The position numbers were made by a program, and so were the translations under genes. Shown here one piece after another: positions 61,101 to 64,000 of a DNA stretch of 64,000 bases (within the stretch, counting starts at the first letter, position 1; each line of letters opens with the position of its first letter). The stretch is from AC2028 sp002373595. Its GTDB lineage: Bacteria; Bacillota; Clostridia; Lachnospirales; Lachnospiraceae. The DNA is taken from the NCBI GenBank assembly GCA_946616365.1, contig CAMOIX010000001.1:105384-169383 (forward strand). Reading direction: 5' to 3'. The notes beneath the pieces were generated by a model. It saw only the letters and a list, made by a program, of their open reading frames with translations. It was not told where the DNA came from and searched no databases.

Positions 61101-62109
61101 AGAGACTGTCGACGAAGTTATTCATCTCATTACGGTTCATCACTCCGGTGAGAAGGTCCTTGGAACTGAGCCTTCTAAGTCTCTCAACCAGCATGTAGTT
61201 TCCGAGTTCGGAACCGACGATGAATGTGGTAACTTCAAGAGTCTCCTTGATGACTGTCGCACGCTCTTTGTTGAAATTAAGAGCCCACATGAATCCAAGG
61301 AGCTGTCCTCTCGACTTAAGCGGGAAAAGAACAATATTGTAAGCCCCCGCAGATGTGAGCGATTCGTACCATATGGGATTACGCTCCTTAACGACCTGCA
61401 TGTCATTTTCATCCTTGGCGATAAGGCAGTTACTTCCTGCTATCGTCCCAACCCAGCTTTCAGCTATATCGTAGAATTCATCATTGACGTAATTCTCCAT
61501 CGGAAGGAGCTTTGAGCCTTCCGCAAAAGCCTCACCAAGTACATAGCATGATCTCTCAAGCTCATTTATAACAAGGATACAGCAGTGCTCCGCATCGCAA
61601 AGGTCTCGGACATCCTTGATCACTTCTTTCATAGCGGCATTGAAATCATTCGTACCGCGAAGTCTGATACAGGTATTCAAAACAGACGAAGCAGTCTCGG
61701 ATGAGATATCGGACATATTCTCAACCTGAGCTTCGAAATTGATCTCCATTATGTAAATGCAGTAATGAAGATTTTCCTCTTCTGAGAAAAGAGGGATGAA
61801 CATCATATTGAACCATACCTGCATCCTGTCAGGATGAACGTATGAGTGAAGACATTTATTTTCAACTGCGGCGCGGTAACAATAATCTTCGAAATTAAGA
61901 TCTCTGGTCAGATAATCGGTATATAGAGAATTCGGCACAAACTTATTCGAGAGCATCGCAGTCCCGGGAGCGGGTTGCTCTATCGAATCGATATAGGCCT
62001 GATTGCCGGCGACAATCCTGAAATCACCGGTCTTTCCATCGGGAAGCGTCTCAACAGAGACGACGCATGTCATTGCAGTAAAACTGTCAACGATTGCTTT
62101 AAAATCCAT
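58120..62109 (-). CDS. 1329-aa PAS-GAF-GGDEF-GGDEF-EAL-PAS protein
   Basis: In order: a PAS-like N-terminus (~1-130), a GAF-like domain (~150-310), an intact GGDEF (AGGDEF near residue 392), a second GGDEF with signature FGQDHF (degenerate, ~568), and an EAL domain (~665-920) with all expected residues (EALARW, SVNLSRTDF, IEITES, MDDFGSGYSS, IKFD, CEGVET, MQGYYF). A PAS-like region (~940-1065) follows, then two similar ~135-residue domains (from ~1073 and ~1213, each starting Y/G-IYxxxVD). Both making and degrading c-di-GMP is possible. It has no membrane helix. GGAGG precedes ATG 62109. Confidence 0.85.
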   Translation of the reverse strand: MDFKAIVDSFTAMTCVVSVETLPDGKTGDFRIVAGNQAYIDSIEQPAPGTAMLSNKFVPNSLYTDYLTRDLNFEDYCYRAAVENKCLHSYVHPDRMQVWFNMMFIPLFSEEENLHYCIYIMEINFEAQVENMSDISSETASSVLNTCIRLRGTNDFNAAMKEVIKDVRDLCDAEHCCILVINELERSCYVLGEAFAEGSKLLPMENYVNDEFYDIAESWVGTIAGSNCLIAKDENDMQVVKERNPIWYESLTSAGAYNIVLFPLKSRGQLLGFMWALNFNKERATVIKETLEVTTFIVGSELGNYMLVERLRRLSSKDLLTGVMNRNEMNNFVDSLCHADEKNLKSVGVIFADINGLKAVNDIEGHNAGDLLLKNASKALREVVDEDRIFRAGGDEFSIILSDITQEELDCKIEEIRKACTKYENVFFALGGAVEEDGRNVRVALRRADEAMYEDKKLFYETHQAFGENKNDQRTGGIDADEKFRERSLFREMNFDHLTGLPSMTYFFKLAEVGRHNMHSAGIASAVLFMDFNGMKYYNKKYGFAEGDELIKAFAEIIKDVFGEKNCSRFGQDHFAVFTEEEFLEKRIKKVFREAKLINNGNSLPVKVGIYLDSMGLVETSLACDRATFARSAGKDENESYFRYFDGKMLSQEANRLYIVDNLDRAISEGWIRPFYQPIVRTTNRKVCDEEALARWIDPEKGMLSPADFIPILEETRLIYKVDLHILDVILERFKFQQRKGLEFVPVSVNLSRTDFESCDIVEEINNRVLASGFSKDLITIEITESVAGSNFEFIKDQVSKFQSYGFKVWMDDFGSGYSSLDLLQEMHFDLIKFDMRFMRQFETNPRSRIILRELMRMAQSLGIETVCEGVETEEQADFLNEIGCIKMQGYYFCKPIPAEDIWARYENGKQIGFENSGESEYHNAISAINMYDINSITNEEQDTVSKYFETMPISIIEYDGETINITRSNKSFRDFVRRYFKVHSVGGKEQIDTTTSKTGHKFAEAINECRDNGHRIFLNEKMRDGSEIHAMIKRIIDNPVRKVAAYAIAILDIIPEKKNKLTYADVAHALSSDYIYLYYVNVDTERFTEYTPDDGTAGISVERHGENFFAECIKDSEKFIYESDRASFKEVFNKENVLKTIDEQGAFVYSYRLIINGEANFVNLKAVRMAQDDNHIIIGVNNIDSQMRQQETIERLKEEQITYSRISALIGDFIGIYTVDPESGAYMQYSATKELSDLKTSKAGTDFFSDSIRDAKAVIVPEDTEYFESNFSREQVLEKTKNGGIYTIHYRLVIDGKPVKINLRAGMVNEKDGPQLIVGVSKESKTKQ

Positions 62110-62184
62110 GCAGTATACCTCCGATCAACAGCTACAATCAGAATACCACATTCTTGGCATTTTTTGTACATTTTTCGCATAAAT

Positions 62185-62202
62185 AATAGGACCTTTCGGC
62201 CC
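62185..62202 (-). terminator. Terminator of the toxin-antitoxin operon
   Basis: On the minus strand GGGCC-GAAA-GGTCC forms a stem (one G-U pair) followed by TATTATTTATG. The same GGGCC-GAAA core recurs at 63953-63970. Confidence 0.5.
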
Positions 62203-62282
62203 TATAGACATCCCGTAGTCAAGTAGTACATTCCGGCATAAAGAAATCCAACCCCGAAGGACCGGACATCATTCTTCTGTAC

Positions 62283-62597
62283 TTACAATATCTTATTCTC
62301 GTAGTCCTGCAGTTCGTGGAATATGTTGTCCACAATGGCAGTATCTCCCTCAATTCTGTATAGCAAAAAGTAGTCATGAGACAGGAAATTCATTCTCCGG
62401 TAGCCAAGCTCTCTAAGCCGCGGATTATCACACAGTTTTAAGCTCCCGGCCACTCTGGAGAGACTGATCTTTGTAGCTTCAAAGTCATCCAGTACATTAG
62501 AAGCAGCCTGATCGCTTTTCTTCTCAAATAAAAGATATCTGATAAACCCATCCAAATCCGCCTCGGCATCGGATGTAATAACAACCTTATATTCCAT
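62283..62597 (-). CDS. RelE/ParE-family toxin
   Basis: The 104-aa protein starts MEYKVVITSDAEADLDGFIRYL and ends YRIEGDTAIVDNIFHELQDY, the RelE/ParE fold. RelE-type members cleave mRNA on the ribosome and ParE members poison gyrase; which applies here is unclear. LRELGYRRMNFLSHDYFLLY carries the basic and His residues expected near the active site. It overlaps the antitoxin gene by 11 bases, in the usual antitoxin-first order. Confidence 0.87.
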   Translation of the reverse strand: MEYKVVITSDAEADLDGFIRYLLFEKKSDQAASNVLDDFEATKISLSRVAGSLKLCDNPRLRELGYRRMNFLSHDYFLLYRIEGDTAIVDNIFHELQDYENKIL

Positions 62598-62880
62598 ATT
62601 TCTGCCTCATATCGGATATCACATCATCCGCATCTCGTACCATACCCTCTGCCGCATGCTGTCTTGATGCTTCAAGTTTTTTAAGTACCTCATCCTCTGT
62701 CAATGTCACATATGGATTTACCGTCTTTTTCTTTAATTCAAAAGGAAATCCGTTATTTGCAACGGCCTGGGTAAGAAACATCCTGATAGCGGAAGTCGTA
62801 TCTGTTCCTAACTCCCTGAACAGGGTATCTGATTTTGTTTTGAGCTCATCTTCAACACGTACCTGTATTGTACTTGACAT
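62587..62880 (-). CDS. RelB/DinJ-family antitoxin
   Basis: The 97-aa protein has an N-terminal ribbon-helix-helix DNA-binding part (STIQVRVEDELKTKSDTLFREL, TTSAIRMFLTQAVANNGFPF) and a C-terminal acidic/helical part (DEVLKKLEASRQHAAEG) that should wrap the toxin. It would neutralise the downstream toxin and, with it, repress the operon promoter. GGAGG precedes ATG 62880. Confidence 0.88.
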   Translation of the reverse strand: MSSTIQVRVEDELKTKSDTLFRELGTDTTSAIRMFLTQAVANNGFPFELKKKTVNPYVTLTEDEVLKKLEASRQHAAEGMVRDADDVISDMRQKYGI

Positions 62881-62905
62881 AGCGCACCTCCTCGTTGATT
62901 ATCAC

Positions 62906-62938
62906 TTGTATTATACTGCTATTTCAATACAAATGCAA
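62906..62938 (-). promoter_or_regulatory. Promoter and operator of the toxin-antitoxin operon
   Basis: On the minus strand TTGCAT (62933-62938) and TATAAT (62910-62915) are 17 bases apart. The inverted repeat TTGTATT/AATACAA (62906-62912 and 62926-62932) spans the spacer and -10 box, as expected for an RHH antitoxin operator. Confidence 0.65.
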
Positions 62939-62979
62939 TGATTTAGCATGCAGCTTTTTATGTTGTATAGAATGTATAG

Positions 62980-63204
62980 ATTTTATTACGCCTCCAAACA
63001 CAGTATAACAATAATTCATATTCTGGCAGCTACAGCTGCCACTATCTCCCGAAAAAAAAAGGAGGTCAACCCACATGGCTACCCTTGGACTATTCGGCAG
63101 AGTTTCTGAACAAAAAATATCATACAACTAAATTTCGAGACGGTTATGATGAAGCATTTATAAATACTGTTCGCACATGGCGCGAAAGGAGTGTTTCAAA
63201 ATGA
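62980..63204 (+). pseudogene. Decayed or very small ORFs upstream of the 79-aa gene
   Basis: A frame without stops from 62980 to 63204 encodes peptide-like sequence (DYSAEFLNKKYHTTKFRDGY, then DEAFINTVRTWRERSVSK) with no start codon except TTG 63085. It ends in ATGA overlap with the next gene. In another frame ATG 63075, behind a good GGAGG, gives only 18 codons. A nine-A run at 63052-63060 may mark a frameshift. I read this as a gene remnant, possibly still used for translational coupling. Confidence 0.3.
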
Positions 63205-63440
63205 AGATTGAATATGGACTTGATAGATACTATCTTCCGAAGAAGATTCATATTGTCCCTTCAGCGAATGAGGATATTGATGTCCTTCACAGTATCTCTT
63301 CCAGATTATTTATCGAAAATCCCTCAATAGAATTCGTCAGCTTCGCCCATAAGGGGCTCTACGATAAATACTCTGATGAGGAATACGAGAAGCTACTTGC
63401 GGTTGCTAAAAGGCTAAGCAGAACATCCTTTAATCTGTAA
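63201..63440 (+). CDS. Hypothetical protein (79 aa)
   Basis: The 79-aa protein begins MKIEYGLDRYYLPKKIHIVPS and contains DIDVLHSISSRLFIENPSIE; no family is recognised. AAAGGAG lies 10 bases before ATG 63201, which is preferred over the in-frame start at 63177 because that would overlap the ribosome site. Confidence 0.5.
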   Translation: MKIEYGLDRYYLPKKIHIVPSANEDIDVLHSISSRLFIENPSIEFVSFAHKGLYDKYSDEEYEKLLAVAKRLSRTSFNL

Positions 63441-63485
63441 GGAAATGAGTAATTCAATCTTCCCGGTGTTTCCGTAATATATAAT

Positions 63486-63854
63486 ATGGACATTATTTCA
63501 AAAACCGTATCTTTAGATACAGATGATACACCTTTAGATCCGGCAGAAGTTGTGAATACCATAACTTCCATGGGTGTACGTTTCATGACATCATTTTCCG
63601 ACAGCGGTTCGGCATATGTGAATACCGTTGTTGCTAATGGTATCACAGGTAATTCTACTGTTCGGGATGCAGCGAAAGTTGTTGCACCGACCGGTGGTAC
63701 AATGCTCGATAACGGTGCCATCGTACTCACATGGGTTACCGCTTCCGGTACAACTGTAGAGATCACTTTTGCAGCAGATACCTATAAAGCTCTCTCCTTA
63801 AAAGTCTTATCAGCTGATATGACTCCTGAGATCCTTGACAGTCTTAGATTCTAA
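63486..63854 (+). CDS. Hypothetical protein (122 aa)
   Basis: The 122-aa protein has no membrane segment. It is rich in Thr, Ser, Val and Ala (STVRDAAKVVAPTGGTMLDN, VTASGTTVEITFAADTYKAL), suggesting a beta-rich fold. No family is recognised. There is no ribosome-binding site; TATAAT lies directly before ATG 63486. The coding bias looks normal, so it is probably a real gene, but the start is uncertain. Confidence 0.5.
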   Translation: MDIISKTVSLDTDDTPLDPAEVVNTITSMGVRFMTSFSDSGSAYVNTVVANGITGNSTVRDAAKVVAPTGGTMLDNGAIVLTWVTASGTTVEITFAADTYKALSLKVLSADMTPEILDSLRF

Positions 63855-63952
63855 GAATAATATTCCGCTGCCGGAACTTTACTGCTTCTGGTAGCGGATA
63901 CTATGTGGCGTTTGTGGCGTTTGTGACATTTTATATCTTAATTATTCAAAAC

Positions 63953-63970
63953 AAAAGGGCCTTTCGGCCC
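63953..63970 (-). terminator. Terminator of a minus-strand gene beyond the window
   Basis: On the minus strand GGGCC-GAAA-GGCCC is a perfect 5-bp stem with GNRA loop, followed by TTTTGTTTT. Its gene must lie right of base 64000. Confidence 0.6.
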
Positions 63971-64000
63971 TATAGGCGGTTTTTCTCCCGCGAGGTTGGA

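Noticed and set aside
62185..63970. GGGCC-GAAA motifs as ends of a mobile element
   Set aside because: Both copies fit minus-strand terminators, have the same orientation and share only about 17 bases.

Overview
The window looks like the chromosome of an anaerobic, low-to-moderate GC member of the Clostridia (Firmicutes). The signs are: an L27 precursor with the Firmicute leader MFNLQFF next to its Prp protease; a short HisG that needs HisZ; Firmicute-type LexA boxes with a divergent YneA-like gene; a group B [FeFe] hydrogenase; and many c-di-GMP and chemotaxis proteins. No rRNA gene, ordinary tRNA gene, phage module or CRISPR array is visible. The species cannot be named from the sequence alone.

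Layout. 0-9.3 kb is core metabolism: an RluA-type pseudouridine synthase, recU, a tight hisZ-G-D-B-IE operon with a recognisable promoter and palindrome, then a radical SAM pair (TIGR03960/TIGR03936-like). At 10.3-11.4 kb lexA and a LysM/YneA-like SOS gene diverge across several LexA boxes. From 11.5 to 22.8 kb lies an AT-rich accessory island marked by three copies of a ~195-210 bp element with terminal inverted repeats. The island holds a DUF6361-like/phospholipase D/SNF2-like helicase operon (candidate defence system), a tRNA-Thr-like RNA with an inserted hairpin, a secreted DUF6273-LysM protein, a Fic protein without a clear start, a GNAT remnant and a DUF1653 gene. A tyrosine recombinase and a large membrane protein close it on the right.

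26-38.6 kb is mostly signalling: an EAL phosphodiesterase, an AI-2E family transporter, a short RNase E/G, an HPt protein, and two hybrid histidine kinases, the second fused to a DegV-like domain. A group B [FeFe] hydrogenase and a PflX-like radical SAM protein follow. From 38.7 to 53.8 kb nearly everything is on the minus strand: GNAT and MATE genes; the L21-Prp-L27-Obg and YqeK-RsfS-YhbY genes, interrupted by two paralogous FecR-domain lipoproteins, each preceded by a palindromic element; four coupled genes for a cytidylate kinase-like protein and three polytopic membrane proteins; and an autoregulated-looking XRE regulator. 54-64 kb has a chemotaxis receptor, a LacI-type sensor diguanylate cyclase, a 1329-aa GGDEF/EAL protein, a RelBE/DinJ-type toxin-antitoxin pair and small hypothetical genes.

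Most unusual points: (1) the three-copy repeat, whose arms covary between copies and whose core carries two CAGGATG hairpin loops like CsrA-sponge RNAs; (2) the tRNA-Thr-like RNA that overlaps the last codons of the candidate defence operon; (3) the kinase-receiver-DegV fusion; (4) HisIE fused to a catalytically degenerate HisF-like barrel; (5) the FecR twins and their palindromes inside the obg cluster, where nadD is missing.
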